Positions 47,279 to 56,492 of a stretch of 64,000 bases of DNA are shown in pieces. Below the pieces are notes generated by a model. That model made no database searches and was not told the origin of the DNA. It saw only the letters and a program-made list of their open reading frames with translations. The position numbers and the translations under genes were made by a program. The stretch comes from Mycobacterium sp. ENV421 (GTDB lineage Bacteria > Actinomycetota > Actinomycetes > Mycobacteriales > Mycobacteriaceae). The stretch spans positions 1-64,000 of the forward strand of contig NZ_PDHO01000013.1 of assembly GCF_002887815.1 (NCBI RefSeq), given 5' to 3'. Numbering within the stretch: position 1 is the stretch's first letter; the number at the start of each line of letters is the position of its first letter.

Positions 47279-48130
47279 TCATGCAGATCTCGCCAGTGAG
47301 AGTCGCCGGCGGGTGAAAGCGTCGTGCACTCGCCGAAGGATGTAGGCCCGGCTGTGTTCCTTCACCACACGGATGATCAGCCAGCCCATGGCTTCGAGCA
47401 TGTCGTAGCGACCGATGTCCCGGACGTGTTGGCTGCGATCGGCCTGGTGATGCGCACCCTCGTACTCCAGCCCGATCTTCGGCTCGTCCCAGCCGAGGTC
47501 GACGAACGCCGTCGTGTAGCCGTCGGAGACGGGAATCTGAGTTGCGGGGCGAGGGGATCCGGCGTCGATCAACAGCAACCGCAGCCAGGATTCCCGCGGC
47601 GACTGGGCGCCCGCGTCGGTCAGCGGCAGGACGGATCGCGCTCGCTGGATTCCTCGCGCGCCGGGGTAGTGGTCGCCAAGCGCGAGTACGTCGCCGGATT
47701 CGACGCCGGTGGCCGCGGCGAGTGCGTCGAGGTGGGCGACGGCCTCGCCTCTCGCCAGATGGCGAGCCAGGTCGAGCGCGGTGCGTTCGGGCGTCGTGAC
47801 GACCACGTCGTCCACCAGCATGAATTCGCCTGAGCCGATGCGTTCCTCGCGCACGACGACGCCGGGCTGGTGGCGGCGGGCACGCCCGATGAGCTCGATC
47901 GGGGTGGCCGCCGCGACCCACGACGCCCCGTGCAGAGCGGCCGCCGCACGCCCGGCGATGATGCCGTCCGGCACCCACAGTGCCGCTGCCCGGGTGCGGA
48001 CGTCGAGGGTGCGTTCGGATCCGTTGGGGATGTACACGTCGGGATGTATTGCGGTGTAGTTCCAGCGCAACTGGCCGCGCGTGAGTAGTCCGCTGGCGAG
48101 TGCGGCACTTCCGATGAACGGCGACGACAT
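47279..48130 (-). CDS. AbiEi-type N-domain plus DUF559 nuclease-like protein
   Basis: 283 residues. N-terminal winged-helix-like region (ALASGLLTRGQLRWNY) and a middle segment typical of AbiEi-type antitoxins (AIHPDVYIP, AGRAAAALHGASW, VVVREERIGSGEF). The C-terminal DUF559 part resembles a very-short-patch-repair/PD-(D/E)xK nuclease: AFVDLGWDEPKIGLEYEGAHHQ. These genes are scattered and multi-copy in mycobacteria and their function is not settled; no toxin partner is adjacent. It is bracketed by the 14-bp inverted repeats, a sign of possible movement as a unit. Confidence 0.8.
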   Translation of the reverse strand: MSSPFIGSAALASGLLTRGQLRWNYTAIHPDVYIPNGSERTLDVRTRAAALWVPDGIIAGRAAAALHGASWVAAATPIELIGRARRHQPGVVVREERIGSGEFMLVDDVVVTTPERTALDLARHLARGEAVAHLDALAAATGVESGDVLALGDHYPGARGIQRARSVLPLTDAGAQSPRESWLRLLLIDAGSPRPATQIPVSDGYTTAFVDLGWDEPKIGLEYEGAHHQADRSQHVRDIGRYDMLEAMGWLIIRVVKEHSRAYILRRVHDAFTRRRLSLARSA

Positions 48131-48220
48131 GCCCGAATGCTGCGGCGCGGGATCAGAACCTACTAGTCAGCACCGCGAAAACGACCTCAGGGCTGTGGAA
48201 TTCTCGAAATCACGACCGTG

Positions 48221-48234
48221 GTGTCGATCTCGCC
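48221..48234 (-). repeat. Right copy of the 14-bp inverted repeat
   Basis: GTGTCGATCTCGCC, exact reverse complement of 47234-47247, 91 nt upstream of the DUF559 start and 14 nt from the pmt stop. Similarity continues weakly inward. Confidence 0.75.
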
Positions 48235-48247
48235 TTGTGGATAGCTT

Positions 48248-49798
48248 TTAGCGCCAGCTGGGCAGCCAGATCTCCATGTTCCACGTCGCCTGTGAGATCG
48301 GTACTCCGGTCAGCACCGGGTACAGCCAGGCGAAGTTGGTGATCACCAGCGCGATGTAGCAGCTCACCGCGATCAGCCCGAGCGTTCGTCGTTCGGCATT
48401 CTGGTTTCGCGCATGCAGGATGTCGCCGAGTATCAGCGCGATCGCCATCACCAGGAACGGCGCCATCGGCACCGCGTAGAAGAAGTACATCTGCCGGTCG
48501 ATGTCGGCGAACCAGGGCAGGAACCCGGCGCCGTAACCGGTGAGGACGACGGCGTAGCGCCAGTCGCGACGGACGAACGCGCGCCACACCGCGTAGAACA
48601 GGACCGGCACCGCCAGCCACCACATCGCGGGGGTGCCGACCAGCATCACGGCCTTCACGCAGGAGGCGCTGCCGCAGCCCGGGACGTTCTGGTTGTCGAT
48701 CGCATACAGCACCGGCCGCAACGACATCGGCCACGTCCACGGTTTGGACTCCCACGGGTGGTGGTTGCCGTTCGCGTTCGTCAGCGTCGCATGGAAGTGA
48801 AACGCCTTGTACGTGTAGTGCCACAGCGACCGGATCGCATCCGGCGGCTGATACCACTGCCGCTCGCCGATCGACTGGCCCACCTCGTACCGGTTGACGG
48901 CGGTCTCGGAGGAGAACCACCACGCGTACGACGCGAGGTACACCGCGAACGGAATCGCCAGAAACACATAGGCCGTCGGTCCGACGTCGCGGCGGATCGT
49001 GCCGAACCACGGCCGCGGCACCCGGTATGCGCGCCGGGCGGCGATGTCGAACGCCAGCGTCATCGCGCCGAAGAACACGATGTAGTACAAACCCGACCAC
49101 TTGGTCGCCGTCGCCACGCCCAGCAGCACGCCCGCGCCGAAGCGCCACCACCGAACCCCGAGACGAGGACCCCACGGCGTCTCGGCGATGCGGCCCTCGA
49201 GCAGCGCGTTGTGCATTCGCTCACGGACCTGGTCGCGGTCGACGATCAGCGCCCCGAACGCCGCGACCACGAAGAAGGTCTGGATGCCGTCGAGCAGCGC
49301 GGTGCGTGCCGCGACGAAGCTCACCCCGTCGGCGATCAGCAGCAGCCCGGCCATCGACCCGATCAGCGTGGAGCGACTGATCCGCCGCACGATCCGAACC
49401 ACCAGCAGGACCAGCAGCACGCCCAACACGGCGCTGGTGAACCGCCAGCCCACCCCGTTGTAGCCGAAGATCGCCTCGCCCAACGCGATCATCTGCTTGC
49501 CCACCGGCGGGTGCACCACCAGCCCGAAGCCGGGGTTGTCCTCGACGCCGTAGTTCGACAGCATCTGCCAGGCCTGCGGCGCGTAGTGCTTCTCGTCGAA
49601 GATCGGGGTGCCCGCGTCGGTGGGCGAACCCAGGTTCATCAACCGGGTCAGCGCGGCCAGCGCGGTGATGATCGCGGTGGCCACCCAGCCCTCGATGCGG
49701 TCGACCGGGCCGAAGTCGGCGACCGGCACCAACGGTCCCGGGCTGATGACGGGCACGTGGCGTTCGTGCACGGCGAGGTCATCGGCTGTCGTGGACAT
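48248..49798 (-). CDS. pmt: Protein O-mannosyltransferase
   Basis: 516 residues, GT-C fold with about 11 transmembrane helices. It moves mannose from polyprenyl-phospho-mannose to Ser/Thr of secreted proteins. The catalytic acidic pair is Asp68-Glu69 in PIFDEKHYAPQ; HPPVGKQMIALGEAIFGYN follows the first loop. Mtb Rv1002c is the counterpart (522 residues). TACGAT lies 8 nt before ATG 49798. Substrates in this window could be the Ser/Thr-rich tails of the secreted protein at 16 kb and the LpqN lipoprotein. Confidence 0.96.
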   Translation of the reverse strand: MSTTADDLAVHERHVPVISPGPLVPVADFGPVDRIEGWVATAIITALAALTRLMNLGSPTDAGTPIFDEKHYAPQAWQMLSNYGVEDNPGFGLVVHPPVGKQMIALGEAIFGYNGVGWRFTSAVLGVLLVLLVVRIVRRISRSTLIGSMAGLLLIADGVSFVAARTALLDGIQTFFVVAAFGALIVDRDQVRERMHNALLEGRIAETPWGPRLGVRWWRFGAGVLLGVATATKWSGLYYIVFFGAMTLAFDIAARRAYRVPRPWFGTIRRDVGPTAYVFLAIPFAVYLASYAWWFSSETAVNRYEVGQSIGERQWYQPPDAIRSLWHYTYKAFHFHATLTNANGNHHPWESKPWTWPMSLRPVLYAIDNQNVPGCGSASCVKAVMLVGTPAMWWLAVPVLFYAVWRAFVRRDWRYAVVLTGYGAGFLPWFADIDRQMYFFYAVPMAPFLVMAIALILGDILHARNQNAERRTLGLIAVSCYIALVITNFAWLYPVLTGVPISQATWNMEIWLPSWR

Positions 49799-49806
49799 CG
49801 CCTGCG

Positions 49807-49816
49807 ATCGTAGGCT
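49807..49816. promoter_or_regulatory. Overlapping divergent -10 boxes of pmt and rsmI
   Basis: TAGGCT (49811-49816, + strand) ends 7 nt before the rsmI GTG. TACGAT on the minus strand (49807-49812) ends 8 nt before the pmt ATG. The two overlap by 2 bp in a 25-nt gap, so both mRNAs should be leaderless and the promoters mutually exclusive. Confidence 0.6.
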
Positions 49817-49823
49817 GTCGGGC

Positions 49824-50663
49824 GTGACGACTGGGCGACTGATCCTCGGCGCCACGCCGCTGGGTCAGCCGGGGGACGCGTCGAAACGACTGGTCGACGC
49901 CCTCGCGACCGCCGACGTGGTGGCCGCCGAGGACACCCGGCGGGTGCGCTCGCTGGCCCAATCACTGGACGTGCGAATCGCCGGGCGGGTGGTCAGCCTG
50001 TTCGACCAGAACGAGGCGGCCCGGGTGCCGGCGCTGCTCGACGAGATCAAGGCGGGCGCCACCGTGTTGGTGGTCAGTGACGCCGGGATGCCGCTGATCA
50101 ACGATCCCGGCTATCGGATGGTGACCGCGTGTATCGAGGCTGACCTAACCGTCAGCTGTCTGCCCGGCCCGTCGGCGGTCACCACCGCACTGGCGGTCTC
50201 CGGCCTGCCGTCGGACCGGTTCTGCTTCGAGGGGTTCGCGCCTCGCAAGCAGTCCGCGCGACGGACCTGGCTGGCCGGCCTGGCCGCTGAGCAACGCACC
50301 TGCGTGTTCTTCGAATCACCCCGCCGGCTGGCCGACTGCCTGCGCGACGCGGTCGACGAACTCGGCCCGGACCGGCGGGTGGTGGTGTGCCGTGAGCTGA
50401 CGAAGGTGCACGAGGAGATCCTTCGCGGCTCGCTGGCCGAGCTCGCGCAGTGGGCGGACGACAAGGTGCTCGGCGAGATCACCGTGGTGCTCGCCCCCGC
50501 GGTTCCGACCACCGACCTGCCGACGCTGGTCGCCGAGGTCGAACTGCTGGTCGCCGACGGCATGCGGGTCAAGGACGCCTGTGCGCAGGTGGTCGACACC
50601 CATCCGGGTGCACCGGCGAAACGGGAGCTCTACGACGCGGTGCTGCGAGCCCGGGACGCGTAG
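49824..50663 (+). CDS. rsmI: 16S rRNA (cytidine-1402-2'-O)-methyltransferase
   Basis: 279 residues from GTG 49824. Class III (SAM-MT) fold: opening LILGATPLGQPGDASKR, VVAAEDTRR, LFDQNEAARVPALL, VLVVSDAGMPLINDPG and the SAM loop CLPGPSAVTTALAVSGLPSD, then ESPRRL. These are all RsmI hallmarks. It methylates C1402 in the decoding centre. The C-terminus overlaps the convergent pabB by 34 nt. Leaderless start is supported by TAGGCT 7 nt upstream. Confidence 0.95.
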   Translation: MTTGRLILGATPLGQPGDASKRLVDALATADVVAAEDTRRVRSLAQSLDVRIAGRVVSLFDQNEAARVPALLDEIKAGATVLVVSDAGMPLINDPGYRMVTACIEADLTVSCLPGPSAVTTALAVSGLPSDRFCFEGFAPRKQSARRTWLAGLAAEQRTCVFFESPRRLADCLRDAVDELGPDRRVVVCRELTKVHEEILRGSLAELAQWADDKVLGEITVVLAPAVPTTDLPTLVAEVELLVADGMRVKDACAQVVDTHPGAPAKRELYDAVLRARDA

Positions 50664-51871
50664 AGAACCGGCGCGGCCTTGTCGAGGCATTCCTGCCATT
50701 CGGCCATCGCATCGGAGTCGGCCGTGATGCCGCCGCCGACGCCGAGCACCGCCCCGCCGGCTGCATCGAACTCGACGGTGCGGATTGCCACGTTCAGTTC
50801 GGTGCCCGCGATCGGGGATGCCATTCCCAACGTCCCGCAGTACACGCCGCGACGCCGTGGTTCCCACTGTGAAAGCAGTTGCCGAGCGCGGGTTTTCGGA
50901 GTTCCGGTCACCGAAGCCGGGGGGAAGGTCGCGGCCAGCAGTGCGGCGTTGGGGATCTCGGGGCGAACTTTGGCCGCCACCGTCGACACCAGGTGCCACA
51001 CCCCGGGTGCGGCCCGGACCGTGAGCAGTTCGGCGACGGTGACGGTGCCGGTGTCGGCGGCCCGGCCGAGGTCGTTGCGCACCAGATCCACGATCATGAT
51101 GTTCTCGGCGACGTCCTTGACCGACGCCCGCAGTTCGTCCGGCGACCGGTGCAAGGGCAGCGTCCCCTTGATCGGACTGGACGCCACGTCGTCGCCGGTA
51201 CGCCGCAGGAACAGTTCCGGTGACAGCGATGCCACCGCGCCCCAGTCGCCGGCCAGGTAGGCGGCCCGCGCCGGTGTGGTCCGGGTGACGGCGTCGGCGA
51301 AGAACTCCAGCGACGAGCCGCGCAGCGTGCCGGTGAACTGTGTGCACACGCAGGCCTGATACACCTCGCCGGCCTCGATCGCCGCCAGGCAGGCCAGCAC
51401 GCCGTCTTGGTGGCGCGCGAAATCGGGCTTGTCCCAGTCGATGTCGTAAGTCAGCGGCGGGGCCGGGGACGACAAGGCGTCGGCCACCCATCCCGCGATC
51501 GGCGCGGCGGAGAGGCTTTCGTGCCACCAGCAGCCGTCGCGGTCCAATCGCAGCACATTGTCGGTCCAGCCGCCGGCCACCTCGGGGATTCGCGGCGGCG
51601 CGCCGTCGGCCGTTGCGTCGGGATAGGACAGGTAGCCGATCCAGCCGCCACCGACCGCGTCACCGCGGTGACCAGGCGGCACCGGGAACACCGCTGTGGG
51701 CTCGACCGCCCGCACCGAGAGGGTGGGGGCGATCACCGCGCCGGCGCCGAACCAGTCACCGGCCAGAGCGGCGGGTGGCGCCAGTCCGCGCAGACGCGCG
51801 CCGGCGGCCACGGCGCGCAGGACCTCGGCGGCGGTGCCGAGGTCCCCGAGCCGGTCGATGCGCATCGCCAT
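50630..51871 (-). CDS. pabB: Aminodeoxychorismate synthase component I
   Basis: 413 residues. Chorismate-using enzyme for p-aminobenzoate in folate synthesis. The family motif with active Lys is SSPIKGTLPL (PIKGT, as in PabB rather than the PIAGT of anthranilate synthase). Further blocks: ENIMIVDLVRNDLGR, FPPASVTGTPKTRA, GGGITADSDAMAEWQECLDKA. The N-terminus is short and degenerate relative to TrpE. Corresponds to Rv1005c. No pabA partner is adjacent. Confidence 0.94.
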   Translation of the reverse strand: MAMRIDRLGDLGTAAEVLRAVAAGARLRGLAPPAALAGDWFGAGAVIAPTLSVRAVEPTAVFPVPPGHRGDAVGGGWIGYLSYPDATADGAPPRIPEVAGGWTDNVLRLDRDGCWWHESLSAAPIAGWVADALSSPAPPLTYDIDWDKPDFARHQDGVLACLAAIEAGEVYQACVCTQFTGTLRGSSLEFFADAVTRTTPARAAYLAGDWGAVASLSPELFLRRTGDDVASSPIKGTLPLHRSPDELRASVKDVAENIMIVDLVRNDLGRAADTGTVTVAELLTVRAAPGVWHLVSTVAAKVRPEIPNAALLAATFPPASVTGTPKTRARQLLSQWEPRRRGVYCGTLGMASPIAGTELNVAIRTVEFDAAGGAVLGVGGGITADSDAMAEWQECLDKAAPVLYASRARSTAS

Positions 51872-51904
51872 AGCCTGACGCCTGCGGTCGGCAGACGCAA
51901 AGGA

Positions 51905-52798
51905 TCAGCGGCTGATTTCCCTGCGCACGGTGACGGCGGCCAGCTTGTCCGGGTTGCGCATCGCGTAGAAGTTGGTGATCGTCCCCTCGGTGATCTCCAC
52001 CAGCATCACCGACTCGGCCTGCTCACCGCGGAAGACGACGATCGCGGGCGCCCCGTTGTAGTTCGCCCCCTCGATCCGGTACTCCGGCGTCGCCTGGCGG
52101 AACAGCCCGATGATGAGCCTGGCGACCTTGGCCGGCCCCAGCACCGGCCGGCGGGCGGCGCTGACCTTGCCGTCACTGTCGGAGGTGAACACCACGTCGG
52201 GCGCCAGCATGCTCATCAGCCCCTCCAGGTCACCGGTCGCCGCCGCCATCAGGAATTGCGTGGTGATCTGCTCGGACTGTTGCGGGTCCAATGGGGAAAA
52301 CCGGCGCCGCCTCGAGTGCACATGCTCGCGGGCGCGATGCGCCATCTGCCGCACCGCGGCCGTGGATTTTCCTATCGCATCGGCGATTTCGTCGTGGCTG
52401 AAGCCGAACACCTCACGCAGCACGAAGACCGCACGCTCATCGGGAGTCAGCGTCTCGAGCACCACGAGCATCGCCATCGACACCGACTCGGCCAGCACCA
52501 CGTCGGCGGCCCCGTCGTGCTCGTCGAGCAGCAGCGGTTCAGGCAGCCACGGGCCGACATAGTCCTCCCGGCGGCGGGACTGCGAGCGCAGCGTGTTCAG
52601 CGCCTGCCGGGTGACCAGCTGGGCCAGGTACGCCTTGGTGTCCCGAACCTCAGCCAAATCTACTGTCGCCCAACGTAAATAGCTGTCCTGCAACACGTCG
52701 TCGGCCTCGGTGGCCGACCCGGTGATCTCGTAGGCGATGGTGAACAGCAGCGGCCGCAGCAGGGTGAACCGGTCGGCGTGCTCGTCGGCCGCTGTCAC
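51905..52798 (-). CDS. ECF41-family RNA polymerase sigma factor (SigJ-like) with SnoaL domain
   Basis: 297 residues from GTG 52798. Regions σ2 (ADRFTLLRPLLFTIAYEITGSATEADDVLQDSYLRW) and σ4 (LTPDERAVFVLREVFGFSHDEIADAIGKSTAAVRQ), then a SnoaL-like C-terminal extension with the NPDKL motif (MRNPDKL) that is diagnostic of ECF41. The extension replaces an anti-sigma factor and tunes activity. Its start overlaps the preceding oxidoreductase stop by 4 nt, the expected ECF41 context. A matching promoter lies upstream of that oxidoreductase. Confidence 0.93.
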   Translation of the reverse strand: MTAADEHADRFTLLRPLLFTIAYEITGSATEADDVLQDSYLRWATVDLAEVRDTKAYLAQLVTRQALNTLRSQSRRREDYVGPWLPEPLLLDEHDGAADVVLAESVSMAMLVVLETLTPDERAVFVLREVFGFSHDEIADAIGKSTAAVRQMAHRAREHVHSRRRRFSPLDPQQSEQITTQFLMAAATGDLEGLMSMLAPDVVFTSDSDGKVSAARRPVLGPAKVARLIIGLFRQATPEYRIEGANYNGAPAIVVFRGEQAESVMLVEITEGTITNFYAMRNPDKLAAVTVRREISR

Positions 52799-53967
52799 CG
52801 GGTCGCCACCGGCTCGGGAGCGGGGCGCTTGCCGCCGCCCTTGATCCAGAAATAGGAGCCCGGCTTGCGGGCCTCGCGGCGCAGGAAGCCGATGGTGCCC
52901 TTGCACACCGCCTCCTTGATCGTCGCGGCCGCGCGGCCGCCGATGTAGAGCGGCAGCGGAACGTCGTTGGTGCGGGCGATCTGAATGGTCGCGCCACCGC
53001 GGCCGAGGCTGATGCACTGACCGGTGAACGCTTGGCTGATCGCAGCGGGCTGATCCCCGGCGAGCCGGGCCAGCACGGTGTTGGCGGCCTGGGCGCCCAG
53101 CGGGATCGCGGCCTGGCAGCTCATCCGCAGCGGCTGACCTGACGGGGCGGCGGCATCGCCGGCCGCCACGATCCGGTCGCTGTCCACACTGGTCAGGGTT
53201 TCGTCGGTGAGCAGTCGTCCGATCGCGTCGGTACGCAGGCCGGAGCGTGTCGCGAGATCGGGGACCCCGAACCCCGCGGTCCAGATCGTCACCGCGCTCG
53301 CCAGCCTGCGCCCGTCGGCCAGGGTGACCGCATCCGCGGCCACCGCGGTCACCACGGCCTGCGGTCCGTCGACGATCTCGACGCCGAGCTTGCGCAGCTG
53401 CTTGGCCACCGACCGGCGTCCGGGCGTGCTCAGGTAGGGCCCGAGGACCGCTCCGCACACCAGCGTGACCGTGCGGCCCTGCTCGGCCAGTTCGGCAGCG
53501 GTCTCAATGCCGGTCGGGCCGGCGCCGACCACACACACCGGGGCACGAGAGTGCAGGTCGGCCAGCGCGGTGGTCAGCCGCTGCGCTTCTTCGAGATCGG
53601 CGATGGGATAGGCGAATTCGTCCGCACCCGGCACCGCCGGCCGCGCTGAGCCGCTGCCCACCGCGTAGATCAGGTAGTCGTACGGCACAGGGGGCCCGCT
53701 GAACAGTTCGACCTGCCGCGTCTCGGTGTCGATGCGGGTGGCGGCGTCGACCGCCAACTCGATACCGGGGCCGAGGATCTCGGCGTAGTCGACGACTCCA
53801 TCGTCGGAACCGGTGATCAGCTGGTGCAGCCGGATCCGCTCGACGAAATCGGGCCGCGGGTTCAGCAGGGTGATCTCGACATCGGGTCGTAGCCGCAGAT
53901 GGTTGGCCGCGATCACTCCGGCGTAGCCGCCACCGATCACCACAACTCGGGCGCGTTGCTCGGTCAT
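52795..53967 (-). CDS. FAD/NAD(P)-dependent oxidoreductase linked to the ECF41 sigma factor
   Basis: 390 residues from ATG 53967 with AAAGGAGA 7 nt before. FAD motif VVVIGGGYAGVIAANHL, NAD motif VCVVGAGPTGIETAAEL and the late GDAAAPSG. The plan resembles a type II NADH dehydrogenase but lacks clear membrane-binding helices. In ECF41 loci this place is taken by carboxymuconolactone decarboxylases, oxidoreductases or epimerases that the sigma factor controls, so it is the predicted direct target. Its true substrate is unknown. Confidence 0.9.
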   Translation of the reverse strand: MTEQRARVVVIGGGYAGVIAANHLRLRPDVEITLLNPRPDFVERIRLHQLITGSDDGVVDYAEILGPGIELAVDAATRIDTETRQVELFSGPPVPYDYLIYAVGSGSARPAVPGADEFAYPIADLEEAQRLTTALADLHSRAPVCVVGAGPTGIETAAELAEQGRTVTLVCGAVLGPYLSTPGRRSVAKQLRKLGVEIVDGPQAVVTAVAADAVTLADGRRLASAVTIWTAGFGVPDLATRSGLRTDAIGRLLTDETLTSVDSDRIVAAGDAAAPSGQPLRMSCQAAIPLGAQAANTVLARLAGDQPAAISQAFTGQCISLGRGGATIQIARTNDVPLPLYIGGRAAATIKEAVCKGTIGFLRREARKPGSYFWIKGGGKRPAPEPVATR

Positions 53968-54008
53968 CACATCTCTCCTTTGAGGTCGCTTGAGCGTGCT
54001 GACCTCGA

Positions 54009-54035
54009 GACACCAGGGGGCCGGTGGATGTGACG
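54009..54035 (-). promoter_or_regulatory. ECF41-type promoter upstream of the oxidoreductase
   Basis: On the minus strand: CGTCACA (54029-54035), 16-nt spacer, TGTC (54009-54012). The reported ECF41 promoter is TGTCACA-N16-CGTC; the match is 6 of 7 and 3 of 4 with exact spacing. It lies 42 nt before the oxidoreductase ATG and would make the sigma factor control its own operon. Confidence 0.7.
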
Positions 54036-54057
54036 CTACGTGATGCAGCTCACAGCG

Positions 54058-55611
54058 TCACTCGGTCGGCTGATACCTCGGGAAGACGCCGGCCGGTGCC
54101 GGCAGTTCGGTGCCGGGCGCGATGCGTACCGCGACGGCGCCGAAGTCGCGGGCCGACTCCTCCTGCCCGAGCAGATCGAGCAGGGTGGCCGCCGATGTGG
54201 GGACGACGGGCTGCATCAGCAGCGCGGCGATCCGCACCACCTCCAGCGTCACGTAGAGCACCGTGCGGAACCGCTCCTGATCGGCCGCCGCCTCCGACTT
54301 GCGCAGCACCCAGGGTTCCTGAGCGGAGAAGTACCGGTTGGCGGCGCCGAGCATCGCCCAGATGGCCTCCAGGGCAAGGTGCATGGCCGGCACGTCGAAG
54401 TGCGCGCGCACCGTGGGGAGAAGTTCGTCGGCGAGCGCCAGCAGCTCCCGGTCGGCGTCGGTGAACTCACCAGGCTCCGGCACCCGCGCGTCGAGGTTCT
54501 TGTTGACCATCGACAGCGAGCGCTGCGCCAGGTTGCCGAACTCGTTGGCCAGGTCGGCGTTGATCCGGCCGATGATGGCGTCCTCGCTGTAGCTGCCGTC
54601 CTGCCCGAACGGCACCTCGCGCAGCAGGAAGTAGCGCACCTGATCGAGGCCGAAGGCGTCGACGAGCGCGAACGGGTCGACGACATTGCCGACGGACTTA
54701 CTCATCTTCTCGCCGCTGTTGAGTAGAAAGCCGTGCACGAAAACCCTTCTGGGCAGCTCGATTCCGGCCGACATCAGGAACGCGGGCCAGTACACGGTGT
54801 GGAAGCGGATGATGTCCTTGCCGATCATGTGCAGATCGGCGGGCCAGTACTTGCGGAACGACTCGGAGTCGGTGTCGGGGAAGCCGGCGCCGGTCAGGTA
54901 GTTGGTCAGCGCGTCGACCCACACGTACATCACGTGGTCCGGGTGGCCCGGGACGGGAACCCCCCAGTCGAAGGTGGTCCGCGAGATCGACAGGTCGCGA
55001 AGGCCGCCCGAGACGAAGCTGACGACCTCATTGCGGCGGACATCGGGACCGATGAACTCCGGGTGCGCCTCGTAATGGGCCAGCAGTCGCTGCGCGTAGT
55101 TCGACAACCGGAAGAAGTAGGTCTGCTCCTCGGTCCACGTCACGGGCGTGCCGGTCTCGATGGAGTACTTGTTGCCGTCGGCGCGGGTTTCGAGTTCGTC
55201 CTCGGTGTAGAAGCGTTCGTCGCGCACCGAATACCAGCCGGAGTACGAGTCGAGATAGATGTCGCCTGCGGCATCCATCCGCTTCCAGATCTCGATCGAC
55301 GCGTCGACATGGTCGGCGTCAGTGGTCCTGATGAAACGGTCGAACGACGCCCCGAGCTTTTCCTGCATCGCCTGGAACGCGTCGGAGTTGCGCCGCGCCA
55401 GCTCGGCGGTCGGGATGCCCTCGGCGGCGGCCGTCTGCGCCATCTTCAGCCCGTGCTCGTCGGTGCCGGTTAGGTAGCGCACGTCGAAACCGTCGAGCCG
55501 CTTGAAGCGGGCGATCGCGTCGGTCGCAATGTATTCGTAGGCGTGGCCGATGTGCGGCGCACCGTTGGGGTAGGCGATCGCGGTGGTCAGGTAGTACGGC
55601 GGCTTACTCAT
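54058..55611 (-). CDS. metG: Methionyl-tRNA synthetase
   Basis: 517 residues. Class I aminoacyl-tRNA synthetase: HIGH at about residue 21-24 (PHIGHAYEY) and KMSKS at 302-306 (GEKMSKSVG). Between them lie the editing-site [12 protein letters not shown] and [17 protein letters not shown]. The CP domain has no zinc-knuckle CxxC pair, so it belongs to the MetG1 type of actinobacteria, as Rv1007c. Divergent from tatD; their promoters overlap (TAGGGT for metG, TAAAGT for tatD, 55621-55630). Confidence 0.97.
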   Translation of the reverse strand: MSKPPYYLTTAIAYPNGAPHIGHAYEYIATDAIARFKRLDGFDVRYLTGTDEHGLKMAQTAAAEGIPTAELARRNSDAFQAMQEKLGASFDRFIRTTDADHVDASIEIWKRMDAAGDIYLDSYSGWYSVRDERFYTEDELETRADGNKYSIETGTPVTWTEEQTYFFRLSNYAQRLLAHYEAHPEFIGPDVRRNEVVSFVSGGLRDLSISRTTFDWGVPVPGHPDHVMYVWVDALTNYLTGAGFPDTDSESFRKYWPADLHMIGKDIIRFHTVYWPAFLMSAGIELPRRVFVHGFLLNSGEKMSKSVGNVVDPFALVDAFGLDQVRYFLLREVPFGQDGSYSEDAIIGRINADLANEFGNLAQRSLSMVNKNLDARVPEPGEFTDADRELLALADELLPTVRAHFDVPAMHLALEAIWAMLGAANRYFSAQEPWVLRKSEAAADQERFRTVLYVTLEVVRIAALLMQPVVPTSAATLLDLLGQEESARDFGAVAVRIAPGTELPAPAGVFPRYQPTE

Positions 55612-55636
55612 TTGGGGTTCACCCTAAAGTGTGGGC

Positions 55637-56473
55637 GTGGGTTCCCAGGACAAGAGGCGCGAGCCGCCGCCGCTGCCAGAGCCCTTGACGCCGCTGATCG
55701 ACGCGCACACCCACCTGGACGCGTGCGGCGCCCGCACTGCGGACGACGTCCGCGCGATCATGGACCGCGCCGGCGAAGCGGGCGTGCTGGCCGCGGTGAC
55801 GATCGCCGACGATCTCGATGCCGCCCGCTGGGCCGCCGAGGCGGCCGCCTGGGACCCGCGCGTCTACGCCGCGGTGGCGCTGCATCCGACCCGCGCGAAC
55901 GCGCTGACCGACGACGCCCGCGCGGAGCTGGAACAACTGGCCACCCACGAGCGGGTGGTGGCGGTCGGGGAGACCGGCATGGACCTGTACTGGCCCGGCA
56001 AGCTCGACGGCTGCGCCGACCCTTCGGCTCAGCGTGAGTCCTTCGCCTGGCACATCGACCTGGCCAAGCGCACGGGTAAGCCGCTGATGATCCACAACCG
56101 CGACGCCGACGCCGAGGTGCTCGACGTGCTGCGTGCCGAGGGCGCCCCCGAGGCGGTCATCTTCCACTGCTTCTCCTCCGGGCCCGAGATGGCCAAGACC
56201 TGCGTCGCGGCGGGGTGGGTGCTCAGCCTGTCCGGCACGGTCAGCTTCCGCAACGCCCGTGACCTGCGCGAGGCGGCGGCGCTGATCCCGCCCGGGCAGC
56301 TGCTGGTCGAGACCGACGCCCCGTTCCTGACCCCACACCCCTTCCGCGGGGCGCCCAACGAGCCGTATTGCCTGCCCTACACGGTGCGCGCCCTGGCCGA
56401 GGTCGTCGGGCGCCCGGCGGAGTTGCTGGCTGAGCAGTCATCGGACACCGCGCGGCGGGTCTACGGTCTCTGA
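55637..56473 (+). CDS. tatD: TatD-family metal-dependent deoxyribonuclease
   Basis: 278 residues from GTG 55637, with TAAAGT 6 nt before it. TIM-barrel metal hydrolase: IDAHTHLDA near residue 21, AVALHPTRAN, VGETGMDLYW, KPLMIHNRDAD, FHCFSSGPEMA and ETDAPFLTPHPFRG give the metal ligands. It acts as a 3'-5' DNA exonuclease in relatives. An upstream GTG 55631 is equally in frame. Upstream of rpfB by 126 nt, the same order as in M. tuberculosis (Rv1008-Rv1009). Confidence 0.94.
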   Translation: MGSQDKRREPPPLPEPLTPLIDAHTHLDACGARTADDVRAIMDRAGEAGVLAAVTIADDLDAARWAAEAAAWDPRVYAAVALHPTRANALTDDARAELEQLATHERVVAVGETGMDLYWPGKLDGCADPSAQRESFAWHIDLAKRTGKPLMIHNRDADAEVLDVLRAEGAPEAVIFHCFSSGPEMAKTCVAAGWVLSLSGTVSFRNARDLREAAALIPPGQLLVETDAPFLTPHPFRGAPNEPYCLPYTVRALAEVVGRPAELLAEQSSDTARRVYGL

Positions 56474-56492
56474 GGGTCTGTTGAGAGCGGCG

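Noticed and set aside
48413..49813. 466-codon open frame on the plus strand opposite pmt
   Set aside because: Shadow of pmt; composition is Arg/His/Gln-rich and shows no fold or ribosome site, while pmt has clear GT-C motifs.
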